Origin: Roseitalea sp964606055
GTDB taxonomy: Bacteria > Pseudomonadota > Alphaproteobacteria > Rhizobiales > Rhizobiaceae
Length of the DNA: 64,000 nt
Assembly: GCA_964606055.1 (NCBI GenBank)
Contig: CAZSFA010000001.1
Coordinates: forward strand, 1-64,000
Direction: 5' to 3'
Under the pieces are notes generated by a model, which saw only the letters and a list, made by a program, of their open reading frames with translations, did not search any database and was not told where the DNA came from. The position numbers and the translations under genes were made by a program. Shown in pieces: positions 53,105-61,926 of the stretch. The stretch's first letter is position 1. Each line of letters starts with the position of its first letter.

Positions 53105-54109
53105 GTGGCACAGATGGTCAACCGTCCCTATGCCGCCGCATTCGAGACGTTCGCGGCGGGCAACCCCGACATTGTCTGCCTATCGGCGGATCTGACGTCG
53201 TCATGCGAGATCGACGGGTTCCGCGACCGCCATCCGGATCAGTTCGTGTCGCTGGGCATGGCCGAGCAGAACATGATGAGCTTTGCCGGCGGGCTTGGTC
53301 TGGCCGGTTTTCGGCCGTTCCTGCATTCGTTCGGGGTCTTTCTCTACCGCCGTCCCTACGACCAGCTGGTCGCATCGGTCGCCTACCCGCGGCGCAAGGT
53401 GCGCCTGATGGGCTTTTTGCCGGGCGTGACCACACCGGGCGGCATGACGCACCAGGCCATCGAGGATCTGGCGGTGATGCGATCGATGCCGAACATGACC
53501 ATCCTCGAAACCGGCGATGCGACCGAGGTCGAAAGCATCTGCGAGGCGGCGGATTCGATCGACGGACCGGTCTACTGCCGCGTCCTGCGCGGCTCGGTGC
53601 CGCGCCTGTTCGACACGCCGATCGAGGTCGGCCGCATGCGCGAACTGGCGCTTGGCGGCGACATTCTCATCGTCACCTCCGGCATCGCCACCGAAGAGGC
53701 CCTGCGCGCACGTGATGCCCTGACCGGGGCCGGTGTCTCGGTTCGCCATCTGCACCTGAACACGATCAAGCCGTTTGACGATGGTGCGCTGCTCGATCAC
53801 GTCGCATCGGTAACCAAAGGCGTGGTGGTTCTGGAAAACCATGTGACCGAAGGCGGCATCGGATCACTGGTCGCCGAGATCATGGCCGACAACGGCGTCG
53901 GCAAGCCCCTGGTGCGGCTCGGCCTCAAGGACACCTTTGCCCATGGCGGCTCACGGCCCTACCTGATGAAGCACTATGGCCTGGATGCCTCGGCGCTGGT
54001 GGCCGGTATCGAGCGATTGCTCGGCACATCGCTCGGCATCACCGAGGCGCAACTGACGGCCGCGCGCGTTGACGCGGTGCATTCCGCCGTCAAGGCAGAG
54101 GCGCTCTAG
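53105..54109 (+). CDS. Transketolase-like thiamine-diphosphate subunit, C-terminal
   Basis: The 334-aa partner of the preceding subunit holds the pyrimidine-binding domain with the catalytic glutamate in SLGMAEQNMMSFAGGL, then GVTTPGGMTHQAIEDLAVMR and a C-terminal domain with VVVLENHVTEGGIGSLVAE. GTG at 53105 has GGGAGG 8 nt upstream. The stop is 2 nt before the RuBisCO-like gene, showing that the three are one transcription unit. Confidence 0.9.
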   Translation: MAQMVNRPYAAAFETFAAGNPDIVCLSADLTSSCEIDGFRDRHPDQFVSLGMAEQNMMSFAGGLGLAGFRPFLHSFGVFLYRRPYDQLVASVAYPRRKVRLMGFLPGVTTPGGMTHQAIEDLAVMRSMPNMTILETGDATEVESICEAADSIDGPVYCRVLRGSVPRLFDTPIEVGRMRELALGGDILIVTSGIATEEALRARDALTGAGVSVRHLHLNTIKPFDDGALLDHVASVTKGVVVLENHVTEGGIGSLVAEIMADNGVGKPLVRLGLKDTFAHGGSRPYLMKHYGLDASALVAGIERLLGTSLGITEAQLTAARVDAVHSAVKAEAL

Positions 54110-54111
54110 GC

Positions 54112-55242
54112 GTGCGGACAGACGACCGGTTCCGCGTCAGCTATCTGATCGTTGCCGACGACGAAAAGGCGGCGCGGGCCCGCGCGGTCGGCATTGCCTA
54201 TGAGCAGACCGTCGAAGTGCCAGACGATGTCGTTCCCGACGGCTTCATCCGCGATGAGATCGTCGGGCAGGTGGAGGCGATCGCGCCGCGCGACGACGGC
54301 CGATGGCATGCGGTGATCTCCTATTCGCCCGACAGCGTCGGCACTGAAGCGGTGCAATTGCTCAACGTCATCTTCGGCAACTCGTCCATCCAGCAGGGCA
54401 TCGCGGTTTCGGGCTTCGACCCCGGGGCGGTCATCGCATCGCGGTTCTCCGGACCACGATTCGGGGTGGCGGGTTTGCGCCAGTTGACGGGCCGCGCGCG
54501 CGGCGGCCTGATTGCCCCGGTCATCAAGCCGCAAGGCTCCTCCGCGCGCACGCTGGCCGACATCGCGGCGCGCTGCGTGGCCGGCGGTGCCGATATCATC
54601 AAGGATGATCACGGACTGACCAACCAGTCCATGGCGCCCTTCGAGGATCGTCTGGCTCACGTCAGCAGTGCGGTGGCCGAGGCCAACGCCAAACACGGCC
54701 GGTCGGCGCGCCACTTCGTCAACATCAGCGGCTACACTGGAAATCCGGTGGACGAGGCGTACCGCGCCAAGCAGGCCGGTGCGGGCGGCGTACTCATCAT
54801 GCCCGGCCTTCTGGGCTACGGCCTTGCGCACCATCTGTCTGCGGCGCCCGATTTCGATCTGCCCATCATGACACATCCCTCGTTCACCGGTTCGTTCGTC
54901 CTGACCCCGGACAACGGCATGAGCCACGCCATGATGTACGGCACGTTGCAGCGTCTGATCGGCTCGGACATATCCGTTTTCCCCAATGTCGGCGGCCGGT
55001 TCGGCTTCTCGCGCGGGGCCTGCTTGTCGATCGCCGAAGCCTGCCGGGACCCTGCCGGGCCGGGCCGGCCGATGATGCCCTCGCCGGGCGGCGGTATGAG
55101 CGTCGAGCGCGCCGGCGACATGGTGGAGATGTATGGCGAGGACGTCGTCTACCTGCTGGGCGGCAGCCTGCTGCGCGCCGGGGACGCGATTGGTGACGCG
55201 GTCCGCGCGATGCGCGATGCGGTCGACGCCGGACTGGCGTGA
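54112..55242 (+). CDS. RuBisCO-like protein (form IV)
   Basis: The 376-aa TIM-barrel protein is homologous to the RuBisCO large subunit. The catalytic Lys175 counterpart is K139 in APVIKPQGSS; the carbamylated Lys201 counterpart is K164 in GADIIKDDHGL. The phosphate-site region SPGGG is at 324-328 and a GG pair at 350. The third metal ligand, Glu204 of RuBisCO, is His167 here, so carboxylation is not expected. Known RuBisCO-like proteins are isomerases, enolases, or the transcarboxylase/hydrolase OiaX of apionate breakdown. It uses a GTG start 2 nt after the transketolase stop. The reaction is undetermined. Confidence 0.87.
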   Translation: MRTDDRFRVSYLIVADDEKAARARAVGIAYEQTVEVPDDVVPDGFIRDEIVGQVEAIAPRDDGRWHAVISYSPDSVGTEAVQLLNVIFGNSSIQQGIAVSGFDPGAVIASRFSGPRFGVAGLRQLTGRARGGLIAPVIKPQGSSARTLADIAARCVAGGADIIKDDHGLTNQSMAPFEDRLAHVSSAVAEANAKHGRSARHFVNISGYTGNPVDEAYRAKQAGAGGVLIMPGLLGYGLAHHLSAAPDFDLPIMTHPSFTGSFVLTPDNGMSHAMMYGTLQRLIGSDISVFPNVGGRFGFSRGACLSIAEACRDPAGPGRPMMPSPGGGMSVERAGDMVEMYGEDVVYLLGGSLLRAGDAIGDAVRAMRDAVDAGLA

Positions 55243-55692
55243 TCACCCGTCAAAGACGACACCTGTCCGCAGGATGAAGCAACCGAACGGACGGCCTTCC
55301 GAACACGACACCACGGCAAACGCCTTGCGCGCATGTGCGTAGAACGCCTGGCGCTCGATGCTCTTCAGCGCCGCTCCATCGGGCGCGACACGCGACAACA
55401 CATCGAAGACCTCGGCATGGACGGGCTCGACCTGATCGGGCGCGTTGTCGACCTCCATGCGCAGCGCGCCATAGTCGGCAAAGCTGTCGATCGGCATCAG
55501 TTGTGTGATCAGCGAAACCACCTCGGCCGCCGACATGCCCGGCATGGTAATGACATCGGGCATGACACAGTGCGCCGCCGTCGCCGCTGACGGGTAATTG
55601 CGGTCGGCGATCACCAGTTCATCGCCATGCCCGAGCCGGATCAGGCAATCCATCAGTTCGGGCGTCACGCGATGGTCGATGCCTTTGAGCAT
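55243..55692 (-). CDS. RbsD/FucU-family sugar mutarotase
   Basis: The 149-aa protein starts MLKGIDHRVTPELMDCLIRL, the FucU beginning, with GHGDELVIADRNYPSAA holding the catalytic residues. The family interconverts sugar anomers (fucose, ribose), so an imported sugar is presented in the right form to a kinase. It is the last gene of the leftward Rbs-type operon; its stop directly abuts the convergent RuBisCO-like stop. Confidence 0.9.
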   Translation of the reverse strand: MLKGIDHRVTPELMDCLIRLGHGDELVIADRNYPSAATAAHCVMPDVITMPGMSAAEVVSLITQLMPIDSFADYGALRMEVDNAPDQVEPVHAEVFDVLSRVAPDGAALKSIERQAFYAHARKAFAVVSCSEGRPFGCFILRTGVVFDG

Positions 55693-55716
55693 GGGCCTGT
55701 CCTTTCAGAAAATGAA

Positions 55717-55743
55717 AAGGGCCGCGGGGAAGCCGCGACCCTT
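55717..55743 (-). terminator. Stem-loop with U-rich tract after the Rbs-type binding-protein gene
   Basis: An 11-bp stem with one mismatch (55717-55727 with 55733-55743) has a 5-nt loop. On the leftward transcript it is followed by a U-rich TTCATTTTCT. It lies between the binding-protein gene and the mutarotase gene, so it resembles a weak intrinsic terminator or attenuator that keeps mutarotase expression lower. Confidence 0.65.
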
Positions 55744-55760
55744 CAGATCGATTGCGGCGA

Positions 55761-56810
55761 TCAGCGCGGAGGCAGCGGCATCCAGTCCGTCATCGCCACA
55801 TCGGCATGGGCGAACTGCGGCAGCTTGGCCGACAGACTCTCCATGTTGGTGATGTCGTTTTCGTTGAGGAAGCTCTGCGTGATCAGCGTCGGCGGCACGA
55901 TCACCTGTGCGCCCGGATCCTCGCCTGCGAGCATCATCGCCAGCGCCCTGACCGAGACCTCACCGACCACGGCCGGATTGGTCGCAACCGTCGCCTTCCA
56001 CGCGCTGCCCGGCTCGCGCATCAGCGCGATGTCGGCCGTCGATACGTCAGCCGAGTAGATCGACACATCGCCGGACATGCCCGCCTCGTCGACCGCGATC
56101 TTCACGCCCTTTGCGAACTCGTTGTAGGGCGCAAAGAAGACCGAGATGGTCGGATTGGCCTGAAGCACGGCGCGTGCCTGGTTGGCGTTGGAGTTGGCGA
56201 TCGGATTGTCGAGCGTGCCCATCTGGGCCTTTTCGACGATGTCCGGATTGGCTTCCTTCAACTCTTCCCACGCCACATGGCGGCGATCGAGCGGCGCGAT
56301 GCCCGGCACATAGACGTAGCCCGCATCGAACGCATTGCCGTTGTCCTCGACGGCCTGCTCCAGCGCCAGCTTGCCGAGCAGATAGTCCGACTGCTCGATC
56401 TGCGGGATCGCTTCGTTTTCGACATTGACGTCGAACGCGACCACCCTGATGCCGGCGTCCACGGCACGCTGCGCGGCATCCTTGATGGACTCGGTCAGGC
56501 CGTGCTGGATGACGATGCCGTCAACGCCCAGCGCGATTGCCTGATCGACCATGTCGGACTGGAGCGCGGCGTCCTGACGGCTGTCGAAGACACGCAGGTC
56601 CACGCCCAGCGCTTCTGCCTGTGCTTCCACGCCCGAAAGATAGGCCTGGAAGAAGTCTCCGGTCGACAGATAGCGCACCAGCGCAATCCTGACCTCGGAC
56701 GCATTGTCGAACGGGGCGGGCATGGTTTGTGCGGCGGATACGCCGATGCCGGAGGCAAGAGCGGTCGCGCCGGCGATCATTGCCAGTGCTGTTCTACGGA
56801 GTATGGTCAT
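55761..56810 (-). CDS. Ribose-type ABC transporter periplasmic binding protein (RbsB-like)
   Basis: The 349-aa protein has a signal peptide (MTILRRTALAMIAGATALAS, cut after SAA), then EVRIALVRYLSTGDFFQAYL, FDSRQDAALQSDMVDQAI and VIQHGLTESIKDAAQ, the usual two-lobed sugar-binding pattern of the RbsB group. GGGAGGA lies 8 nt before the ATG. It is the third gene in the leftward operon, in the order ATPase, permease, binding protein, mutarotase. A pentose-like ligand is likely. Confidence 0.88.
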   Translation of the reverse strand: MTILRRTALAMIAGATALASGIGVSAAQTMPAPFDNASEVRIALVRYLSTGDFFQAYLSGVEAQAEALGVDLRVFDSRQDAALQSDMVDQAIALGVDGIVIQHGLTESIKDAAQRAVDAGIRVVAFDVNVENEAIPQIEQSDYLLGKLALEQAVEDNGNAFDAGYVYVPGIAPLDRRHVAWEELKEANPDIVEKAQMGTLDNPIANSNANQARAVLQANPTISVFFAPYNEFAKGVKIAVDEAGMSGDVSIYSADVSTADIALMREPGSAWKATVATNPAVVGEVSVRALAMMLAGEDPGAQVIVPPTLITQSFLNENDITNMESLSAKLPQFAHADVAMTDWMPLPPR

Positions 56811-56850
56811 GCATGTATCCTCCCTTGCATGATGACGTCGTCATGTCGTT

Positions 56851-57909
56851 TCAGTGATTGCCGGCCCGGCGGGACGACAAGGAGAAGGTGAAGACAAGCG
56901 CGATGACGAGCACCGCGCCCTTGATGAAATCCTGGGTGTAGTAGGGGGCGTTCATCATCGTCAGCCCCTGCAGCAAGATGCCGACGAACAAGGCGCCCAT
57001 GGCGGTGCCGAACGCATTCGGCTTGGCCGCGCCCAGAACCGCATAGCCGATCAAGGCGGCAGCCACCGCGTCCAGGAGAAGGTTCGTGCCCGACGCGATG
57101 TCGCCGCGGCCAAGCCGCGCGGCGAGCAGGATGCCGCCGACCGAGGCCAGGACACCCGAGATCATGTAGGCGTAGATCTTGTAGCGATCGACATTGGTGC
57201 CGGTCAGCGAAGCGGCGCGCTCGTTGGAACCGATGGCATACATCAAACGGCCATGGCGCGTGAGTTCGAGAAAGGCCCACACGACGACGCCGATGACGAT
57301 CAGGAAGACGACCGAGATCGGGATGAGGTTCTCCAAAAAGAAGTCGAACCGGTGGCGGCCCATCGACAGGAAGAAGGGCGAGAAGGTCCCGTTGGCCGTT
57401 TCGCCGCTCGGCAGCGTCATGCCGGTCGAAATCGAGCGGCCTTCGGTCGGAATACGTTGCAGCCCGACCAGCAGAAACATCATGCCGAGCGTTGCCAGAA
57501 GGTCGGGCACCTTGAAGCGGACGATCAGCACACCGTTCACAAAGCCGATGAACGCGCCCAGCAGCAGGCACGCGACGACCGCGACGAACGCCGACTGCTC
57601 CATGACGACCATGACATAGGCGGCCAGCATCATCGACGATGTCGCAACCGAGCCGATCGACAGATCGAACCCGCCGACGACGAGCGTGCACGTCACCCCG
57701 AGCGCCAGAATCCCGGTGATCGCCACGGACTGGAAGATGAAGACGGCCGATCGCGGCCCGGCGAACCCGTCGGCAAACACCGAAAAGAAAATGACCAGCC
57801 CGACCAGCAGCGCCAGAAAACCGTAACGAATGGCCAGATCGATCAGTACGGTGCCGCGCAGTTCCGGGCGCTGGGTGGACGGTCCGGTGGTGTCCAGTTC
57901 GGTGCTCAT
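56851..57909 (-). CDS. Ribose-type ABC transporter permease (RbsC-like)
   Basis: The 352-aa inner-membrane protein has about ten hydrophobic segments, the hallmark TLVVGGFDLSIGSVATSSMM, GVLIVRFKVPDLLATLGMM and the loop YAIGSNERAASLTGTNVDR. The start overlaps the ATPase stop as ATGA. It forms the channel of the sugar importer. Confidence 0.92.
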   Translation of the reverse strand: MSTELDTTGPSTQRPELRGTVLIDLAIRYGFLALLVGLVIFFSVFADGFAGPRSAVFIFQSVAITGILALGVTCTLVVGGFDLSIGSVATSSMMLAAYVMVVMEQSAFVAVVACLLLGAFIGFVNGVLIVRFKVPDLLATLGMMFLLVGLQRIPTEGRSISTGMTLPSGETANGTFSPFFLSMGRHRFDFFLENLIPISVVFLIVIGVVVWAFLELTRHGRLMYAIGSNERAASLTGTNVDRYKIYAYMISGVLASVGGILLAARLGRGDIASGTNLLLDAVAAALIGYAVLGAAKPNAFGTAMGALFVGILLQGLTMMNAPYYTQDFIKGAVLVIALVFTFSLSSRRAGNH

Positions 57910-59426
57910 GCCGCGCGGCTTTCCATGGCAGGGGATGCATTGCCCGTGACCGCCGAAAGAACGGCGTTCAGGTCGATGTCACGATTGACGAACTCGGCAA
58001 CGATCGCGTGATCGTGCATGACAACGATCCGGTCGCCAATCTCCAGCGCCTCGTCGAGTTCGGCAACGAAGACGAGCGTCGCGCGGTCCTTTGCGGTCGC
58101 GCGAACCTTTGCGCCGATGTCGCGGCGCGACTGGATGTCCACGCCCTGGAACGGCTCATCCAGAAGCAGGAGCCGGCAATGCTGCGACAACCAACGCGCG
58201 AGCATGACCTTTTGCTGGTTGCCACCCGACAGCGTGTTCATGTCGTCGCCTTCGGTTCGGCACACGATCGCCAGCGCATCGATGAGGTCGCGGGCGGAGG
58301 CACGTTCGGCACGTTGGTGCATGAACCCGACCGACGAGAAACGCTTGAGAAACGGCAGCGACATGTTTCGTGCTACGCTGAAGTCGGCGACGACCCCGTT
58401 GTCGGTGCGGTCCTTGGCCGACATGAACACGCCCTCGCCGATCGCCCGGCGCGGGCTGTCCGGCGCATAGGGCCGCCCGGCCAGCGTCATGTCCCCGCCA
58501 TGGGGCTTCGACAGCCCAAACACGGTCTGGGCGAGCGCCGTCTTTCCGCTGCCCAGAAGACCGGTCACGACAACGACCTCGTTTTCGCTGAGCGTCAGGT
58601 CGATCGGGCACGCACCGTCGCGCAACCGTAGCCCATTGAGCCGCAGCACCGGCTCGCCGGGCTCGGGAACCGCAATGGTGATGCCGCCGACCGTGTGCCC
58701 GAGCATGGCATTGACCGCGCCTTCATAATCGAGGTGCTGTCCCTCAAAGACACCGGAGATTTCGCCATCGCGCATCGACACGATGCGGTCGGCAATGCGC
58801 CGGATGTCGGACATGCGGTGCGAGATATAGAGGATCGCCACGCCGCGCCGCTTGAGCGTCTCGACAAGCTGGAACAGGCGCTCGGCCTCCGACGCCGAAA
58901 GCGACGAAGTCGGCTCGTCGAGGATCATCAGCGACGGCTGGTGGCTCATCGCGCGGGCAATGGCGATCAACTGCCTGTCGGCGACGCCAAGCTCGGATAC
59001 CGGTGTGCGGACATTGAGGTGAAGGTCCATGGCTTCGGCGATCTTGCGCGCCTCGTCGAACAGACGGCCGCGCTTGAGAAGGAAACCGTAGCCGGGCTCG
59101 GCCAACCGATCGATCATCAGGTTCGACGCCACGTCGAGATCGGGAATGACGCCATCGTTGATGTGCTGGTGCACCGTCACGACACCATGACGCATGGCGT
59201 CCGCGGGCGCTTCGGCCGTGAACGGTTTGCCGGCCAGCGTCACCGAACCGCCATCGCGCCGATGCACGCCAGACAGGATCTTCACCAGTGTCGACTTGCC
59301 CGCGCCATTGGCGCCCATCAGCGCGGTGACCTCTCCGCCGTTCAGCGTAAGGGACAGATTGCGCAGCACACGATTGTGTCCAAACGCTTTTTCCAACCCT
59401 TCGATGCGGCAAAGCGGCTCGGCCAT
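57906..59426 (-). CDS. Ribose-type ABC transporter ATPase with two nucleotide domains (RbsA-like)
   Basis: The 506-aa ATPase has tandem domains. The first has Walker A GANGAGKS at residues 38-45; its signature is the degenerate ELGVADRQLIAIARAM. The second has Walker A GLLGSGKT and signature LSGGNQQKVMLARWL, as usual for RbsA. GGAGGAG sits upstream of the start at 59426; the longer upstream frame runs through the operator. It is the first gene of the leftward sugar-transporter operon. Confidence 0.92.
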   Translation of the reverse strand: MAEPLCRIEGLEKAFGHNRVLRNLSLTLNGGEVTALMGANGAGKSTLVKILSGVHRRDGGSVTLAGKPFTAEAPADAMRHGVVTVHQHINDGVIPDLDVASNLMIDRLAEPGYGFLLKRGRLFDEARKIAEAMDLHLNVRTPVSELGVADRQLIAIARAMSHQPSLMILDEPTSSLSASEAERLFQLVETLKRRGVAILYISHRMSDIRRIADRIVSMRDGEISGVFEGQHLDYEGAVNAMLGHTVGGITIAVPEPGEPVLRLNGLRLRDGACPIDLTLSENEVVVVTGLLGSGKTALAQTVFGLSKPHGGDMTLAGRPYAPDSPRRAIGEGVFMSAKDRTDNGVVADFSVARNMSLPFLKRFSSVGFMHQRAERASARDLIDALAIVCRTEGDDMNTLSGGNQQKVMLARWLSQHCRLLLLDEPFQGVDIQSRRDIGAKVRATAKDRATLVFVAELDEALEIGDRIVVMHDHAIVAEFVNRDIDLNAVLSAVTGNASPAMESRAA

Positions 59427-59458
59427 CTCTCCTCCAAGCCCAAACTCAACAGTGCATC

Positions 59459-59487
59459 TGACAAAAGTCAAGCCATATTGACAAATG
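59459..59487 (-). promoter_or_regulatory. SorC-type operator site B, between the transporter and kinase operons
   Basis: A 29-bp site read on the reverse strand as CATTTGTCAA, a 9-nt middle, then TGACTTTTGTCA. Site C shares the same start and end with identical spacing. The site lies 33 nt upstream of the leftward ATPase start and 73 nt upstream of the rightward kinase start. It overlaps a -35-like TTGACA of the rightward promoter. Confidence 0.72.
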
Positions 59488-59507
59488 CCGGAATGCGTTT
59501 CTACCAT
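59478..59507 (+). promoter_or_regulatory. Possible promoter of the kinase-isomerase unit
   Basis: TTGACA at 59478-59483 and TACCAT at 59502-59507 are separated by 18 nt. The -10 element matches the consensus at 4 of 6 positions. The -35 element lies inside operator site B, so a bound regulator would block RNA polymerase. No start-site data. Confidence 0.35.
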
Positions 59508-59560
59508 GCCGCAGATCGGGAGTGAGCCGGGCCGCCGAGCCCGTCGATGGGAGGAACAGA

Positions 59561-60826
59561 GTGTCGGACTATGAACCTCTGTCGCAGGAAACGCTGCCGC
59601 TGCGTCTGGGCTCGCTGGATGCCCTGAAGGACAAGGTGGGCGCGGATCACACGTCGTGGACCGTTCAGGAAGTCGGCGACGGCAACCTGAACCTGGTTTT
59701 CATCGTCGAGGGCGATGCCGGGTCGGTCATCGTCAAGCAGGCGCTGCCCTATGTGCGCCTTGTCGGTGAGTCCTGGCCGCTGCAGCTCAAACGCGCCTTC
59801 TTCGAGTACCACGCCTTGAAGCGTCAGGCCGAACGCGATCCCGGTTCGGTGCCGGCGCTGTTGCATTTCGACGAGACGCAGGCGCTGATCGTCATGGAGC
59901 GCCTTCATCCCCACATCATCATGCGCCACCACATGATGGCGGGCCAGACCGTCGCGGGCCTGGGAGAGACGATGGGCCGGTTCTGTGCCCGCACCGCGTT
60001 TCGCGGATCGGACCTTTCCATGAGCGCGGCCGACAAGAAGGCCGATGTGGCGCTCTTCGCCGACAATGTCGAACTGTGCGACATCACCGAGAATCTGGTC
60101 TTCACCGACCCCTACTTCGACGCGGAGATGAACCGGCACACGACCCCGCAGCTCGATGGCGTCGTCGCCGAACTGCGCGCCGATTACCTGCTCAAGATCG
60201 AGGCACAGCACCTCAAGCGCGCGTTCACGGCCAAGTCAGAGACGCTGTGCCATGGCGATCTGCACGCCGGCTCCATCATGGCAACGCCCGATGAACCGCG
60301 GATCATCGATCCGGAGTTTGCCTTTTACGGGCCGTTCGGCTTCGACATCGGCATGCTGATCGGCAACTACCTGATCGCGCACCAGGCAGCGCCCGCCCAC
60401 ATCAGCGACACTGCCGCCTGCAACGCCTACCAGGACTGGATCCTGCAGCAGACGCAGGACACCTGGGCCTGCTTCTGCGAGGAGTTCGCCATGCTGTGGC
60501 GCACCGAGCGCACCGGCATCTTGTATGCGCGTACGCTGTATGAGGATCAGGGGCAGCACGAAGCGGCGGAGATGGCGCTCGAGCAGCTGCTGGCCGAAAT
60601 CCTTGAAGACCTGATCGGGTTCGCCGGTGTCGAGATGCATCGCCGCATTCTCGGGCTGGCACACGTGGCCGAACTGGACACGATCGAAGACGTCGACCTG
60701 CGCGCCAAACACGAGGAGCGTTGCCTGCGCCTGGGCCGTGCACTTGTGCTGAACCGCAAGAGCCTTGGCGGCATGGACCGCGTCATCGCCATGGCGAAGC
60801 AGGTCGCAACGGGAGGAACGGCATGA
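59561..60826 (+). CDS. mtnK: Methylthioribose-kinase (MtnK) family sugar kinase
   Basis: The 421-aa protein has a protein-kinase-like fold. The phosphotransfer motif HGDLH is at residues 231-235 and is followed by the MtnK hallmark DPEFAFYGP at 250-258. MtnK phosphorylates 5-methylthioribose at C1; it can also accept related 5-substituted or 5-deoxy riboses. GTG at 59561 has GGAGGA 5 nt upstream. It is coupled to mtnA by ATGA and divergent from the sugar transporter. The natural substrate here may differ. Confidence 0.9.
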   Translation: MSDYEPLSQETLPLRLGSLDALKDKVGADHTSWTVQEVGDGNLNLVFIVEGDAGSVIVKQALPYVRLVGESWPLQLKRAFFEYHALKRQAERDPGSVPALLHFDETQALIVMERLHPHIIMRHHMMAGQTVAGLGETMGRFCARTAFRGSDLSMSAADKKADVALFADNVELCDITENLVFTDPYFDAEMNRHTTPQLDGVVAELRADYLLKIEAQHLKRAFTAKSETLCHGDLHAGSIMATPDEPRIIDPEFAFYGPFGFDIGMLIGNYLIAHQAAPAHISDTAACNAYQDWILQQTQDTWACFCEEFAMLWRTERTGILYARTLYEDQGQHEAAEMALEQLLAEILEDLIGFAGVEMHRRILGLAHVAELDTIEDVDLRAKHEERCLRLGRALVLNRKSLGGMDRVIAMAKQVATGGTA

Positions 60827-61926
60827 AAGTAGGTGACAGGCATTATCGATCCATCTGGCGCGACGACCAATCGGGCGATGTGCACATCATCGACCAGCGC
60901 TGGCTGCCGCATGAGTTCAGGATCGTCACGGTCAAGGCGCTCGACGAGTTCGCGGCCGCCATCCGCGACATGTGGGTCCGCGGCGCACCGCTGATCGGCG
61001 CAACCGCGGCCTATGGTGTCGCCGAGCAAATGGCACGCGATCCGTCGGACGGATCGCTCGACCATGCCTACGACGTCCTGCATGCGACACGGCCGACCGC
61101 CATCAACCTGCGTTGGGCGCTCGATGCAATGCGCGCCGAACTCGCCCCGCTGGCGCATTCGGACCGCGCGGCGGCCGCCTTCGGCAAGGCCGCAGAGATC
61201 TGCGATGCCGATGTCGAATGCAACCGGATGATCGGCGTCCATGGCCTTGAGATCGTCAAGAGCATCGCAGCAACCAAGACGCCCGGCGAACCGGTCAACC
61301 TGCTCACACATTGCAACGCCGGCTGGCTGGCGACGGTCGACTGGGGCACGGCCACCTCGCCCATGTACCACGCAACCGCCGACAACATCCCCATCCATGT
61401 CTGGGTCGACGAGACCCGGCCGCGCAATCAGGGCGCGCAACTGACCGCATGGGAGATGGCAGGCAGCGGTATTCCCCATCACCTGATCGTCGACAACGCC
61501 GGCGGTCACCTGATGCAGCGCGGTCAGGTGGACATGGTCATCGTCGGCACCGACCGGACAACGGCTCAAGGCGATGTGTGCAACAAGATCGGCACCTATC
61601 TGAAAGCCCTTGCCGCCCGGGACAACGATGTGCCGTTCTACGTGGCGCTTCCGTCATCAACCATCGACTGGACCGTCAATGACGGGATCAGCGAAATCCC
61701 GATCGAGGAACGGGACGGGCGCGAGGTCACCCATATTTTCGGCAAGCACAGCGACGGCAGCACCGAGTTCGTTCAGATATCGCCGGACGCGACGCCGGGC
61801 GGCAACCCCGCCTTTGATGTCACGCCATCACGGCTGGTCAGCGGGCTGATCACCGAACGGGGCGTGTGCGAGGCAAGCCATGACGGCCTCCTGACGCTGT
61901 TTCCGGAGCGCCGTTCAGCCGCCTGA
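60823..61926 (+). CDS. mtnA: Methylthioribose-1-phosphate isomerase (MtnA) family protein
   Basis: The 367-aa aldose-1-phosphate isomerase has VRGAPLIGATAAYGVA, the catalytic cysteine C164 in THCNAGWLATVDWGTA, and the catalytic aspartate in VGTDRTTAQGDVCNKIGTY (D244). It converts a ribose-1-phosphate derivative to the ribulose-1-phosphate form. GGGAGGA lies 5 nt before the ATG. It is followed by the convergent SorC regulator (12-nt overlap) and, on the other side of that gene, by a class II aldolase able to cleave the product. Confidence 0.92.
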   Translation: MKVGDRHYRSIWRDDQSGDVHIIDQRWLPHEFRIVTVKALDEFAAAIRDMWVRGAPLIGATAAYGVAEQMARDPSDGSLDHAYDVLHATRPTAINLRWALDAMRAELAPLAHSDRAAAAFGKAAEICDADVECNRMIGVHGLEIVKSIAATKTPGEPVNLLTHCNAGWLATVDWGTATSPMYHATADNIPIHVWVDETRPRNQGAQLTAWEMAGSGIPHHLIVDNAGGHLMQRGQVDMVIVGTDRTTAQGDVCNKIGTYLKALAARDNDVPFYVALPSSTIDWTVNDGISEIPIEERDGREVTHIFGKHSDGSTEFVQISPDATPGGNPAFDVTPSRLVSGLITERGVCEASHDGLLTLFPERRSAA

